DNA of 64,000 nt, taken from positions 96,296 to 160,295 of the forward strand of contig NZ_JAATVV010000013.1 in the NCBI RefSeq assembly GCF_013184775.1, given 5' to 3'. The notes under the pieces were generated by a model. The model was not told the origin of the DNA, ran no database searches, and saw only the letters and a list, made by a program, of their open reading frames with translations. A program made the translations under genes and the position numbers. Positions 25,875-36,225 of this stretch are shown one piece after another. Position 1 is the first letter of the stretch. Each line of letters starts with the position of its first letter. Origin of the DNA: Martelella sp. HB161492 (GTDB lineage: Bacteria; Pseudomonadota; Alphaproteobacteria; Rhizobiales; Rhizobiaceae).

Positions 25875-26639
25875 TCAGTGGATGAAGTTTGCGACGGCGA
25901 AACCGTTCTTCTCCAGCTTGTTGCGGACAGCCTGGGCAATCAGCAGCGCTTCCGGCGTGTCGGAATGGACGCAGACAGAGCCCATCGGCGTTTCGATCCG
26001 CTTGCCGGATACGGTGATGATGGCGCCGTCGGACACCATGGCGACGACCCGGTCGCCGGCTTCTTCCGGATCATGAATGAGGGCGCCCTTCTGCCCGCGC
26101 GGAACCAGGAAGCCGTCATCGGAATAGGCGCGGTCGGCAAAGATCTCCGGCACCACCGTCAGCCCCATTTCCTCACCGATCCGGGCCTGATGGCCAAGTG
26201 CGATCGCCAGACAGATCAGCGCAGGATCAACGGCCTTGATGGCATTGTTGAGCGCGCGCGCCACGGCCTTGTCCTGCTGGGCCAGATTGCCGAGCGCGCC
26301 GTGGGCTTTCACATGGGTGATCGGATGGCCGACATAGTCGGAGACCGCCTGGGCCGCGCCGATCTGATAGGCGACCATGCGTTCGATATCGCCGATCGAA
26401 TAGGGGATGTTGCGCCGCCCGAAACCCATGAGATCGGGAAAGCCCGGATGGGCGCCAACGGCGACATTGCGGTCGCGCGCAATCGCGAAGGTCTGGGCCA
26501 TGATATTGGGATCACCGGCATGAAAGCCACAGGCGACATTGGCCGAGGAGACGATCTTGAGCATGGCCGCATCGTCGCCCTTTTCCCAGGCGCCGAAGCT
26601 CTCGCCCATGTCACTGTTGATATCGATCCGCTGGCGCAT
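25875..26639 (-). CDS. pxpA: 5-oxoprolinase subunit A (LamB/YcsF family)
   Basis: ATP-dependent 5-oxoprolinase component that, with PxpB and PxpC, opens 5-oxoproline to glutamate. 254 residues with the family phrases DINSDMGESFGAW, SSANVACGFHAGDP, VGAHPGFPDLMGFGRR and HVKAHGALGN. The start at 26639 has GGGAGG 6 bp ahead. The pxpB and pxpC genes that normally adjoin it are absent from the neighbourhood, so the partner subunits would have to be elsewhere. Confidence 0.9.
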   Translation of the reverse strand: MRQRIDINSDMGESFGAWEKGDDAAMLKIVSSANVACGFHAGDPNIMAQTFAIARDRNVAVGAHPGFPDLMGFGRRNIPYSIGDIERMVAYQIGAAQAVSDYVGHPITHVKAHGALGNLAQQDKAVARALNNAIKAVDPALICLAIALGHQARIGEEMGLTVVPEIFADRAYSDDGFLVPRGQKGALIHDPEEAGDRVVAMVSDGAIITVSGKRIETPMGSVCVHSDTPEALLIAQAVRNKLEKNGFAVANFIH

Positions 26640-26905
26640 TTGGACCTCCCGGAAGTCTTGTTGATCATCTTGGATTTTTGCTTCAGTTTAGGGGCAGGTT
26701 TACCTGCACCTCAACGATTTTCTTGCTATAAGCTTCCCACTCACGACATAGCAATTCGGCGCGTTATGCGTAGGGAACATAGAAAAACAAGGCGAAAATC
26801 GTGATCAAGGGCTGCGTATGCCAGCGCAATCAATTGAGAAACCTGAGTTCTTGGAAATGGGGGTAAGAGAATGCAGCATCGTTATGGCAATCCTGGAACT
26901 GATGA

Positions 26906-27547
26906 ATGCCAATGAACGCCGACGTGACGATCTTGGCGGAGACGATAACCGCCGCATCACAAAAGGTCGGAAACAGACGCCTTGTCATTGGCATTGCCGG
27001 TCCACCCGGTTCCGGTAAATCCACCATGGCTGCGGCGCTCGCCGCCGCGTTGATCGCGCGGGACCGTGCCGCGGTGATACTGCCCATGGATGGGTTCCAT
27101 CTGGCGAACCGGCTTCTGGAAGAGAAGGGGCTTCTGTCCAGAAAGGGGGCACCGGAAACCTTCGACCGGTTCGGCTTCGCCTCGGCCCTCAAGACGGTCC
27201 GGCTGGATCAGCAGGAGGTGTTCGTGCCGGAATTTGACCGGGAGCAGGATCTGGCAATTGCCGCAGCGATCTCGATCGCGCCGGAAGACCGGATCGTGAT
27301 CGTTGAAGGCAATTATCTGCTTCTTGATGAGCCAGGCTGGCGCGATCTGCGCCATATGCTTGATTTCACGGTCTTTCTGGATCCGCCCCTGAACCTCCTT
27401 GAGGAGCGTCTCGTCAGACGCTGGCGCGATCACGGGCTTGATGCCGAAGCCGCCGAACAGCGGGCAAGGGAGAATGATATCGTCAATGCGAAGCGTGTTC
27501 TGGCACATCGGCTACCGGCAACGCGGGTGTTCGACACGATTGCCTGA
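26906..27547 (+). CDS. P-loop kinase, nucleoside/pantothenate-kinase-like (YggC type)
   Basis: 213 residues. Walker A GIAGPPGSGKSTMAAALAAA at about residue 29, ILPMDGFHLANRLLEEKG and VIVEGNYLLLDEPGW match the uridine kinase/pantothenate kinase-like group that includes YggC and the rhizobial FrcK-type proteins. The substrate cannot be assigned: no fructose transport genes lie nearby. It runs toward pyrC, 82 bp before the chosen pyrC start, and may share its transcript. Start 26906 or 26912. Confidence 0.75.
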   Translation: MPMNADVTILAETITAASQKVGNRRLVIGIAGPPGSGKSTMAAALAAALIARDRAAVILPMDGFHLANRLLEEKGLLSRKGAPETFDRFGFASALKTVRLDQQEVFVPEFDREQDLAIAAAISIAPEDRIVIVEGNYLLLDEPGWRDLRHMLDFTVFLDPPLNLLEERLVRRWRDHGLDAEAAEQRARENDIVNAKRVLAHRLPATRVFDTIA

Positions 27548-27629
27548 TCTCGGTCCGTGAGCGATTGCCTCCATGGGCCGGCCAATGCTATGGCGGTGGC
27601 GAGTAAAACGCCGAAAGGAAGTCGCCGCC

Positions 27630-28670
27630 ATGGATCGCCTGACACTCCGCCGCCCCGACGATTGGCATCTGCACCTGCGTGATGGTGCCATGCTTGAGGG
27701 CGTGATTGGCGACACCAGCCGCCATTTTGCCCGCGCCATCATCATGCCCAATCTGGTGCCGCCGGTGGTGACGGCCGCTGATGCGGTTGCCTATCGCGAT
27801 CGCATTCTCAAGGCTATTCCGGACGGCGACAGCTTCAAGCCGCTGATGACGCTCTACCTGACGGAGAGCACCGATCCGGCAGATGTTGCCGCAGCCTATG
27901 AGAGCGGGCTGATCACCGCGGTGAAGCTCTATCCTGCGGGGGCGACCACCAACTCGCAGAGCGGCGTGCGCAATTTCGAAAATGCCATGCCGGTGCTTGA
28001 GAAAATGGCCGAGATCGGTCTCAATCTCTGTGTCCATGGCGAGGTCACGGCGAAGGATGTCGACATTTTCGACCGCGAGGCCGTGTTCATCGAAACCGTG
28101 CTTGATCCGCTGCGCCGGCGCCTGCCGGAGCTCAGGGTCACGATGGAACATGTGACGACGAAGGACGGCATCGACTATATTTCTGCTGCGGACAGGAACC
28201 TCGCCGGTTCGTTGACGACGCATCACCTGATCATCAATCGCAATGACATTCTCGTCGGCGGTATTCATCCGCATTATTACTGCCTGCCAGTCGCCAAACG
28301 CGAAAACCACCGTCAGGCGCTGGTTGCGGCTGCCGTTTCGGGTGATCCGCGCTTTTTCCTCGGCACTGATTCCGCGCCGCATGTGGATCCGGCCAAGGAA
28401 TGCGGCTGCGGCTGCGCCGGTATCTATACCGCACCGAATACGATGAGCTGCCTCGCCCATGTCTTCGAGAATGAAGCGGCGCTTGACAAGCTCGAGGCCT
28501 TTGCCTCGCTCAACGGACCGGCCTGGTACGGATTGCAGCCCAATGCCGAGACGATCACGATGGTCCGGCGTGCGCAGCCGGTTGCCTATCCTGCAAGGAT
28601 CACGACCGGTGCCGGCAGCGTCACGGTTTTCGACCCGAAATTCCCGCTGTTCTGGGATGTCGAGGCCTAG
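27630..28670 (+). CDS. pyrC: Dihydroorotase
   Basis: Closes N-carbamoyl-aspartate to dihydroorotate in pyrimidine synthesis. 346 residues, E. coli PyrC type. The metal-binding HxH is in [10 protein letters not shown], the carboxylated Lys in [13 protein letters not shown], and later metal residues in HGEV, EHVTT and [11 protein letters not shown] 27630 is preferred, since the family N-terminus [19 protein letters not shown] begins there and AGGAAG lies ahead. A dispersed-repeat hairpin follows the stop codon directly. Confidence 0.95.
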   Translation: MDRLTLRRPDDWHLHLRDGAMLEGVIGDTSRHFARAIIMPNLVPPVVTAADAVAYRDRILKAIPDGDSFKPLMTLYLTESTDPADVAAAYESGLITAVKLYPAGATTNSQSGVRNFENAMPVLEKMAEIGLNLCVHGEVTAKDVDIFDREAVFIETVLDPLRRRLPELRVTMEHVTTKDGIDYISAADRNLAGSLTTHHLIINRNDILVGGIHPHYYCLPVAKRENHRQALVAAAVSGDPRFFLGTDSAPHVDPAKECGCGCAGIYTAPNTMSCLAHVFENEAALDKLEAFASLNGPAWYGLQPNAETITMVRRAQPVAYPARITTGAGSVTVFDPKFPLFWDVEA

Positions 28671-28740
28671 AGTATCCGTGCGTCCTTTTGGACGCACCAG
28701 GACGCTCTATCTTATTGAAACTACGCATCGGCCGGAAAAG
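28669..28740 (+). repeat. Dispersed 3'-end repeat, copy B
   Basis: Starts at the pyrC stop codon. Hairpin GTGCGTCC (28678-28685), loop TTTT, GGACGCAC (28690-28697), then GACGCTCTATCTTATTGAA and ACGCATCGGCCGGAAA. It shares about 60 positions with the copy at 54402 and its second half with the reversed copy at 37938. It probably doubles as the transcription end of pyrC. Confidence 0.7.
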
Positions 28741-28807
28741 CGGAGCCCGGTTTTTCGATAACCCGATCCAGCGCCCTTGCGAGCGGACGCGATGGCATTG
28801 CAGACGA

Positions 28808-30370
28808 TCATACGGCGCGCAGCTGTGCCTGGCAGTCCTGGAGAATGAGAAGGCGCTGCATGTCGCGCTCATACAGACGGGTGCGGCGCGGATCGGGCAC
28901 AACGGTCAGCTCGCTGGCCTGCATCGCGACGGCCGCTGCTGCAAGCCCGGCATGAAGACCGGCGGCAGACGCGGCATTAATGGCCGAGCCCAGCAGAACG
29001 GCGTCCTTCTCCCTGGCAAGAACGAGCGTCTTGCCGGTCACGTCAGGATAGATCTCGCGCAAGAGCGGATTGCGCGCATGGCCGCCGGCAAGCAGCAGCG
29101 TATCGGCGGCGAAACCTGCTTCAGCCATGGCGCCGATCACCTGTTTCAGACCGAGCGCAATGGCCACCAGCGCCCGGAAATAGAGCCGGCACAGTCCGTC
29201 AAAGGATTTATCCAGCGTCAGCCCGGCAATCATGCCCGTCATGGCCGGATCGGCAAAGGGCGAACGGTTGCCGTGGAAATCCGGCACCATGGTGATCCCG
29301 GAGGCGAAGCTGTCACCCTCCATTGCGCGCAGCGTTTTGATCCGGGCAATGACCCGGTCATGCAGAGCCTCGGTTGCGGTGCCGCCGGCGCTTGAAGCTT
29401 CCAGCAGATGGTTGAGCAGGCCACCGGTGGCCGACTGGCCGGCCTCCACCAGATAGGAGCCGCGATAAAGCGCGGAAAAGAAGGGGCCCCAAAGGCTCTT
29501 GCCGTGGTGCGGCACTGCTGACTGGCCAACGAGGCAGCTTGACGTGCCGCCGATCAGCGCCAGCGGCGAAGGGCTTCCCGTCTGCGGCGGCGGCAGGACA
29601 CCGAGGGCGCCCGCATAGGCATCGACCATGCCGGGGGCGACCAGCACCGCTTCATCAAGACCAAGATCACGCGCGGCATTTGCTGTCAGCGGCCCGATGG
29701 CCGCGCCGATGGCAAGGGGCCGACGGTCAAGCCCGTCCCGGGCGGGAAGGTCTTCAAGGCCGACGGCTTTCAGAAAATCATGTGACCAGCCCGTCTCTGT
29801 TTCCGGCAGATAGGTCCACTTGGATGCCAGTGTCGAGATCGAACGCTGCGTGCTTCCGGTGGCGAGGAAGGTCAGAAAATCGGCGAGATCGAAGACATTG
29901 CCGCCGCTTTCAAGCAGATCGGGCCGGTTGCGGCGCGCCCACATCAGTTTCGGGATCTGCATTTCCGGTGACATGACGCCGCCAAGACGGCTGAGGACAT
30001 CATGGCCTGTTGCCGTGCATTCGAAAGCCTCCGCACTGGCCCGGTGGTCGAACCAGGCGATGGTATCGAAGCCTTGACGCGACAGTGCGGCAGGTTTCTC
30101 GCCAGCGGGCTGAAAGACAAGCGAACAGGTGGCGCCAAAGGCGATTGCAGCAATCTCTGACGCCTCTATGTCCGCCTCGGCCCGCACCGCCCTGACGGTC
30201 GTCGCCACGGCCTGCCAGATGTTCTCTGAGGAATATTCGCCGCGCTGGGCCGTGTCACGGGAGAGGTCAAGCGGATATACGCTGCGCGCCTTCATGTATC
30301 CGTCGCCATCAAACAGGCCGGCACGGGCGCTTGCCGTGCCAACATCGACGGCAATCACAAATCTGCGCAT
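28808..30370 (-). CDS. FGGY-family carbohydrate kinase (pentulose kinase type)
   Basis: ATP-dependent sugar kinase, 520 residues from ATG 30370, which has AGGA 8 bp upstream. FVIAVDVGTASARAGLFD is the N-terminal phosphate-binding motif; GGTSSCLV, ATGGLLNHL and LLLAGGHARNPLL are further FGGY features. It resembles the ribulokinase-like (FGGY-pentulose kinase) branch more than glycerol or xylulose kinase, which would fit phosphorylation of ribulose or xylulose made from pentitols by the dehydrogenases upstream. Last gene of the sugar-alcohol operon, 20 bp after the HAD gene. Confidence 0.85.
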   Translation of the reverse strand: MRRFVIAVDVGTASARAGLFDGDGYMKARSVYPLDLSRDTAQRGEYSSENIWQAVATTVRAVRAEADIEASEIAAIAFGATCSLVFQPAGEKPAALSRQGFDTIAWFDHRASAEAFECTATGHDVLSRLGGVMSPEMQIPKLMWARRNRPDLLESGGNVFDLADFLTFLATGSTQRSISTLASKWTYLPETETGWSHDFLKAVGLEDLPARDGLDRRPLAIGAAIGPLTANAARDLGLDEAVLVAPGMVDAYAGALGVLPPPQTGSPSPLALIGGTSSCLVGQSAVPHHGKSLWGPFFSALYRGSYLVEAGQSATGGLLNHLLEASSAGGTATEALHDRVIARIKTLRAMEGDSFASGITMVPDFHGNRSPFADPAMTGMIAGLTLDKSFDGLCRLYFRALVAIALGLKQVIGAMAEAGFAADTLLLAGGHARNPLLREIYPDVTGKTLVLAREKDAVLLGSAINAASAAGLHAGLAAAAVAMQASELTVVPDPRRTRLYERDMQRLLILQDCQAQLRAV

Positions 30371-30390
30371 TGCTGCTTCCTGTTGTCTCC

Positions 30391-31062
30391 TCACTCGCTA
30401 ACACGTTGGACGAGTTCGGGCATGACGTCAAATTGTAGATCAGGGTGGAGGGCGGCAATCTGGTTGCGCAGGGGGGCGGAGGTGATGTGACTGCCGCCGA
30501 GAAAGGCGAAGATACGCATGCCCGCAGCCTTTGCCGCCTCAATGCCTGCCGGCGAATCCTCGATCACAATGCAGTCAGCCGGATCGCGCTGCATCTGTCT
30601 TGCCGCGTAGAGAAACAGGTCCGGCGCCGGCTTGCCATGACGCACCATGCTTGCCGAAAACAAATGCGGCGAGAAGCGCGGCAACAGGCCACAGATTTCC
30701 AGAGACAGCCGGATGCGCTCCGGTTGTGATGAGGAGGCGACGCACCAGTCTATACCGCGATCGGCCAGCATCTGCCAGGTCTCGGAAATGCCCGGGATCG
30801 GCTTCAGCTCGGAGCGGAAGCGCGCATAAAGCCGTGCCCGCATGCTTTCGAGAAAATCTGGCCCGATGGCAACGCCGAAATCATGGGCGACGACAGAAAT
30901 CATGGTTGCCAGCGAGCGGCCGAGAAACAGCCGGCTTGCTGTTTCCGTGCCGATCACGATCCCCTCATCGGCAAGCGTCTCCTGCAATACGGACAGTGAT
31001 ATCGGTTCGCTGTCCACAAGGACGCCATCGCAGTCGAAGATGATCAGGGGATTATCGGGCAT
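30391..31062 (-). CDS. HAD-superfamily sugar-phosphatase-like hydrolase
   Basis: 223 residues from ATG 31062. Motif I FDCDGVLVDSEP with both catalytic Asp residues, motif II CVASSSQPERI, motif III with KPAPDLFLYAARQM and motif IV VIEDSPAGIEAA give the beta-phosphoglucomutase/phosphatase type of HAD fold. The frame is open far upstream, but that stretch is inside mtlK. It probably removes phosphate from a sugar-phosphate side product of polyol breakdown. Located between mtlK and the FGGY kinase. Confidence 0.88.
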   Translation of the reverse strand: MPDNPLIIFDCDGVLVDSEPISLSVLQETLADEGIVIGTETASRLFLGRSLATMISVVAHDFGVAIGPDFLESMRARLYARFRSELKPIPGISETWQMLADRGIDWCVASSSQPERIRLSLEICGLLPRFSPHLFSASMVRHGKPAPDLFLYAARQMQRDPADCIVIEDSPAGIEAAKAAGMRIFAFLGGSHITSAPLRNQIAALHPDLQFDVMPELVQRVSE

Positions 31063-31072
31063 GGTTTCGTCA

Positions 31073-32557
31073 TCAGATGTGAAGCTCGCCGGCAATATAG
31101 CGTTGCAATGTCGCGGCTGTCCCCTCTTTTCTGAGCGACAAAAGCGCCTGTGTGAAACATGCGACAAAAGCGGCATCGTCGGCAACGGAGCCGAAAATGT
31201 CGCGCTCGGCCAGAAAGATTGCCGGATCCTCTCTGGAGGCGAGGGCGGCATGGTGCAGCCGGTCGGCGGCCTCATCGTTGAAGCTGATCTTGCGGCCGCT
31301 GTCGGATGTGCCTTCGAAATAGCGGCACCAGAGCGCTGAAACCAGTGCCAGACCGGTGACATCGAGGCCTTTCTCGAGCCGGGCGGTCGTTGCCGGCAGG
31401 ACGAATTTCGGCTGGCGGTTGGAGCCGTCCTGGGCAAGGCGTGCGATCGTGTCGCCGATCTTGGGATTGGCGAACCGGCTGGCGATCAGGGCATAATAGT
31501 CGTCAAGATTTGTATCCGGCACAGGCGGAACCACCGGAATGATCTCCTCTTTTTCCAGCCGGTCGAGAAAGGCGGCGATCAGCGGATGTTCCATGGCTTC
31601 ATGGACGAAGTGGATATCCAGCAACTCACCCGGATAGGCGATCGCCGCATGGCCGCCGTTGAGGATCCTGAGTTTCATCAGCTCATAGGGACTGACATCA
31701 TCGACAAAGGTGACGCCGACCTGTTCCAGTGCGGGCCGTCCGAGCGGAAAATTGTCCTCCAGCACCCACTGTTTGAACCCCTCGCAGAACACCGGCCAGG
31801 CATCGTCGATGCCGTAGATGTCGCGGGTCATGTCGATCTCGCGTTTGCCCGTTGCCGGGGTGATGCGGTCGACCATGGCATTGGGGAAGGCGACATTGTC
31901 GCCGATCCAGCGGGCAAAATCGCTGTCGGACAGGGCTGCAAGCCCGGTGACGGTGGCCCGGGTGACCGCGCCATTATGGGGAATGTTGTCGCAGCACATC
32001 ACGGTGAATGGGGCGGTGCCGGCGGCACGGCGCGCCTTCAGCCCGGCAATGATCAGGCCGAAGACGGTCTTCGGGCTTTCCGGATTTGCCGCATCGGCAA
32101 GGATTGCCGGGTGATTCGGGTCGAACTTGCCCGTTGCCGGATCGATGAAATAGCCGCCTTCGGTGATCGTCATCGACACGATGCGGATCGCCGGATCGGC
32201 AAGCGCCTTGGTGATGCCGTCAAAATCGGGGGCGGCAATCATGCCGATCATGGCCCCGGTAATGGTCGCTTCGCTGTGGGTCGCTTCCTGTTCCACCACG
32301 GTGGTCAGGAAATCCTGGCCTGCGAGCTTGTCGCGCATGGCGGCGTCGGATGGCAGCACGCCGGCGCCGAGAATGGCAAAGTCATGATCACGGCCCATGT
32401 CGAACAGCGCATTCAGATAGACCGCCTGATGGGCGCGATGGAAATTGCCGACGCCGAAATGGAGGATTCCGGCCTGCAGGTCTGACCGGCGGTAGCCGGG
32501 AATGGCGGCTTTGCCGGCATGGGTGCCGAGCGTTTCAAGCGAGAGTGCGTTTGTCAT
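31073..32557 (-). CDS. mtlK: Mannitol 2-dehydrogenase (polyol dehydrogenase)
   Basis: NAD-dependent long-chain polyol dehydrogenase; oxidises mannitol to fructose and often D-arabitol to xylulose. 494 residues. ILHFGVGNFHRAHQAVYLN is the nucleotide-binding start, and the central domain has VMCCDNIPHNG and FPNAMVDRITPAT; the catalytic Lys lies in MKLRILNGGHAAIAYPG. ATG 32557 has GGAG 7 bp ahead. It follows the sorbitol dehydrogenase gene, as in the Rhodobacter smo/mtlK locus. Confidence 0.92.
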   Translation of the reverse strand: MTNALSLETLGTHAGKAAIPGYRRSDLQAGILHFGVGNFHRAHQAVYLNALFDMGRDHDFAILGAGVLPSDAAMRDKLAGQDFLTTVVEQEATHSEATITGAMIGMIAAPDFDGITKALADPAIRIVSMTITEGGYFIDPATGKFDPNHPAILADAANPESPKTVFGLIIAGLKARRAAGTAPFTVMCCDNIPHNGAVTRATVTGLAALSDSDFARWIGDNVAFPNAMVDRITPATGKREIDMTRDIYGIDDAWPVFCEGFKQWVLEDNFPLGRPALEQVGVTFVDDVSPYELMKLRILNGGHAAIAYPGELLDIHFVHEAMEHPLIAAFLDRLEKEEIIPVVPPVPDTNLDDYYALIASRFANPKIGDTIARLAQDGSNRQPKFVLPATTARLEKGLDVTGLALVSALWCRYFEGTSDSGRKISFNDEAADRLHHAALASREDPAIFLAERDIFGSVADDAAFVACFTQALLSLRKEGTAATLQRYIAGELHI

Positions 32558-32591
32558 TCTTCTACTCCAGTGCATGACGCGGACGGGCCGC

Positions 32592-33364
32592 TCAGCTCAT
32601 CCAGTTGCCACCGTCGACATTGTAGGTCTGGGCGACGATGTAATCGGCTTCGGCAGAGGCGAGGAACACGGCCATGCCGGTGAGATCATCCGCCGTTGCC
32701 ATGCGGCCAAACGGCACTTCGGCGCCGACGAGCCGTTTCTTTTCGCCGCGCGGGCGATTTTCATAGCGGGCAAACAGCGCATCAACGCCATCCCAGTGCT
32801 CGCCATCAACGACACCGGGGGCGATGGCGTTGACGTTGATGCCATGGGCGATCAGGTTGAGGGCTGCCGACTGGGTCAGCGAAATCACCGCCGCCTTGGT
32901 GGCGCAGTAAACGGCGACCAGCGGCTCGCCGCGGCGGCCGGCCTGACTGGCCATATTGATGATCTTGCCGCCCTTGCCACGGGCGATCATGGCCTTGGCC
33001 GCTGCCTGCAGCATGAACAGCGTGCCCGCGACGTTGACGGAAAACAGCCGCTCATAGCTTGTCCGGGTGATTTCGGTGATCGGTGCGAGGTCGAACAGCG
33101 CCGCGTTGTTCACCAATATGTCGAGCCCGCCCTTCCTGTCGCAGACGGTTGCCACAGCGTGATCGATGGACGCCTGATCGGTGACGTCGAGCGCGACCGG
33201 ATAGGCCGATGGTCCGAGTGCTGCTGCAGTCTCGCCAGCACGGGCAAGATCGATATCGGCAATCGCCACGCTGGCACCCTCACGAATATAGGCGGCGGCA
33301 AAGGCGCGGCCGATGCCGCGCGCCGAACCGGTGACAAGCGCCGATTTGCCCTGCAACCGGCCTG

Positions 33365-33368
<4 letters not shown>
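32592..33368 (-). CDS. smoS: Sorbitol dehydrogenase (SDR family)
   Basis: Short-chain dehydrogenase, 258 residues, oxidising sorbitol to fructose (and galactitol-like polyols) with NAD. Cofactor motif [25 protein letters not shown], catalytic Ser in [10 protein letters not shown] and YxxxK in VYCATKAAV. The start overlaps the smoK stop by 4 bp (ATGA). The assignment to SmoS rests on family resemblance and on its place between smoK and mtlK. Confidence 0.9.
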
Positions 33369-34363
<995 letters not shown>

Positions 34364-34374
34364 TGGTCTTGTCC

Positions 34375-35205
34375 TTATTTAACAGCGCCGAAGGTCAGCC
34401 CGCGGACGAGCTGCTTCTGGCTGAACCAGCCGAGGATCACGATGGGCGCGATGGCCATCGTCGAGGCGGCGGAGAGTTTTGCGTAAAACAGGCCTTCCGG
34501 GCTCGAATAGGAGGCGATGAAGGCGGTCAGCGGTGCTGCTTTCGAGGCCGTGAGGTTGAGGGTCCAGAAGGCCTCGTTCCAGGCCAGGATGATGTTGAGG
34601 AGCAGTGTCGAGGCAATGCCGGGAATAGCCATCGGCGTCAGCACATAGACAAGCTCCTTGGCCAGCGTCGCCCCATCCATCCGGGCGGCCTCGAGAATCT
34701 CGCCGGGGATTTCCTTGAAATAGGTGTAGAGCATCCACACCATGATCGGCAGGTTGATCAGCATCATCACCACGATCAGGCCGATCCTCGTGTCGAGCAG
34801 GCCGAGATCGCGGAAGATGATGTAGATCGGGACCAGCACGCCGACGGCGGGGAGCATCTTGGTCGAGAGCATCCACATCAGCACGTCCTTGGTGCGCTTC
34901 GTCGGCGAGAATGCCATCGCCCAGGCGGCAGGAACGGAGATGATGAGGCCCACCAGCGTGGAGCCGAAGGAAATCGCCACCGAGTTGAAAAAGTGGTGGA
35001 AATAGTTCGAGCGCGACTGCACCTCGGCATAATTCTCCAGAGTCCAGTGGAAGAACAGGAAGGCGGGCGGCGTCGCAACCGCCTCGCTTTCGGTCTTGAA
35101 GCTGGTGATCACCGTCCAGAGGATCGGGAAAAAGATCAGAAGACCGATTGCCCAGGCCAGCAGGGTGAAGGCGATCTTGCGGTTGGTGGTAACCTTGCGT
35201 GCCAT
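34375..35205 (-). CDS. smoG: Polyol ABC transporter permease SmoG
   Basis: 276 residues, six transmembrane helices, MalG-like. The EAA loop that docks the ATPase is [20 protein letters not shown]. Starts with [20 protein letters not shown]. 2 bp downstream of smoF. Forms the inner-membrane channel with SmoF. Confidence 0.92.
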   Translation of the reverse strand: MARKVTTNRKIAFTLLAWAIGLLIFFPILWTVITSFKTESEAVATPPAFLFFHWTLENYAEVQSRSNYFHHFFNSVAISFGSTLVGLIISVPAAWAMAFSPTKRTKDVLMWMLSTKMLPAVGVLVPIYIIFRDLGLLDTRIGLIVVMMLINLPIMVWMLYTYFKEIPGEILEAARMDGATLAKELVYVLTPMAIPGIASTLLLNIILAWNEAFWTLNLTASKAAPLTAFIASYSSPEGLFYAKLSAASTMAIAPIVILGWFSQKQLVRGLTFGAVK

Positions 35206-35207
35206 GA

Positions 35208-36080
35208 TCAGTCCTCCAGATTCCTGCCGATCATCCGGATCAGGAAGATCGCGACGATATTGGCGAGGATGACAGCGACGATGCCGCCGGCCGATGCGCC
35301 ACCGACATCGAATTGCAACAGCGCCTGCATGTAGACGAGATAGGTGAGATTGGTGGTTTCCGTGCCGGGCCCGCCATTGGTGGTGACGAGGATTTCAGCG
35401 AAGACCGAAAGCAGGAAAATCGTCTCAATCAGCACGACAACGGTGATCGCACGCGCCATATGCGGCAGCACGATATAGATCAGCCGCGCCAGCGCATTGG
35501 CGCCGTCCATTTCCGCGGCTTCCTTCTGTTCTTCGGAGAGCGATTGCAGTGATGTCAGAAGGATCAGCGTTGCGAAGGGCAGCCATTGCCAGGCGACGAT
35601 GATGCTGATCGAGGTGAGCGGCATGACCGAGAGAAAGTCGACCGGCTGGAAGCCAAGGGTCTGCGCCACCCAGGCAAACAGCCCGTTGACCGGGTTCATC
35701 AGCATATTCTTCCAGACGAGTGCCGAGACGGTCGGCATGACGAAGAAGGGGGCGATGACGAGAATCCGCACGATCCCCTGGCCAAACATCGGCTGATCCA
35801 GCAAGAGCGCCAGCAAAATGCCGCCGGCAACCGTGGCAAACAGCACGCCGCCAACCAGGATCAGCGTGTTGCCGAGCGCCTGAAAGAAAGCCGGATCGGT
35901 GAGAAAGAAACGATAGTTCATGAAGCCGGCAAAGCTTTCCGTTCCCGGCATCAGAAGATTGTAGCGCAGGAACGAGAAGTAGATCGTCATCGCCAGCGGC
36001 ACGATCATCCACAAGAGCAGAAGGATGACGGACGGTGCCATCATCAGGCGTGCGGCGTGTCTGGTATGGGTGGTGGCCAT
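35208..36080 (-). CDS. smoF: Polyol ABC transporter permease SmoF
   Basis: 290 residues with six helices, MalF-like. EAA loop EAAEMDGANALARLIYIVLP. The conserved start MATTHTRHAARLMMAPSVIL precedes the first helix. It lies 145 bp after smoE, with a GC-rich stem-loop in between. Confidence 0.92.
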   Translation of the reverse strand: MATTHTRHAARLMMAPSVILLLLWMIVPLAMTIYFSFLRYNLLMPGTESFAGFMNYRFFLTDPAFFQALGNTLILVGGVLFATVAGGILLALLLDQPMFGQGIVRILVIAPFFVMPTVSALVWKNMLMNPVNGLFAWVAQTLGFQPVDFLSVMPLTSISIIVAWQWLPFATLILLTSLQSLSEEQKEAAEMDGANALARLIYIVLPHMARAITVVVLIETIFLLSVFAEILVTTNGGPGTETTNLTYLVYMQALLQFDVGGASAGGIVAVILANIVAIFLIRMIGRNLED

Positions 36081-36182
36081 GTTGGTTTGTCCCGGTCTTT
36101 TGTCCCGTTCCTGTTGGAAACGGCGCTGCCGGCCCGCCCGGCGGAGCCGGACGGACAGGACGTGATCTTGACGGTCAGATAT

Positions 36183-36207
36183 GCGGCCGGAGGAGACCCC
36201 CGGCCGC
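36183..36207 (-). other. GC-rich stem-loop after smoE
   Basis: GCGGCCGG (36183-36190) pairs with CCGGCCGC (36200-36207) over a 9-nt loop, 18 bp after the smoE stop. It lacks a T run, so it likely protects the smoE message or limits read-through rather than ending transcription. Confidence 0.55.
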
Positions 36208-36225
36208 CGGGAGGCGTGTCAGTCG

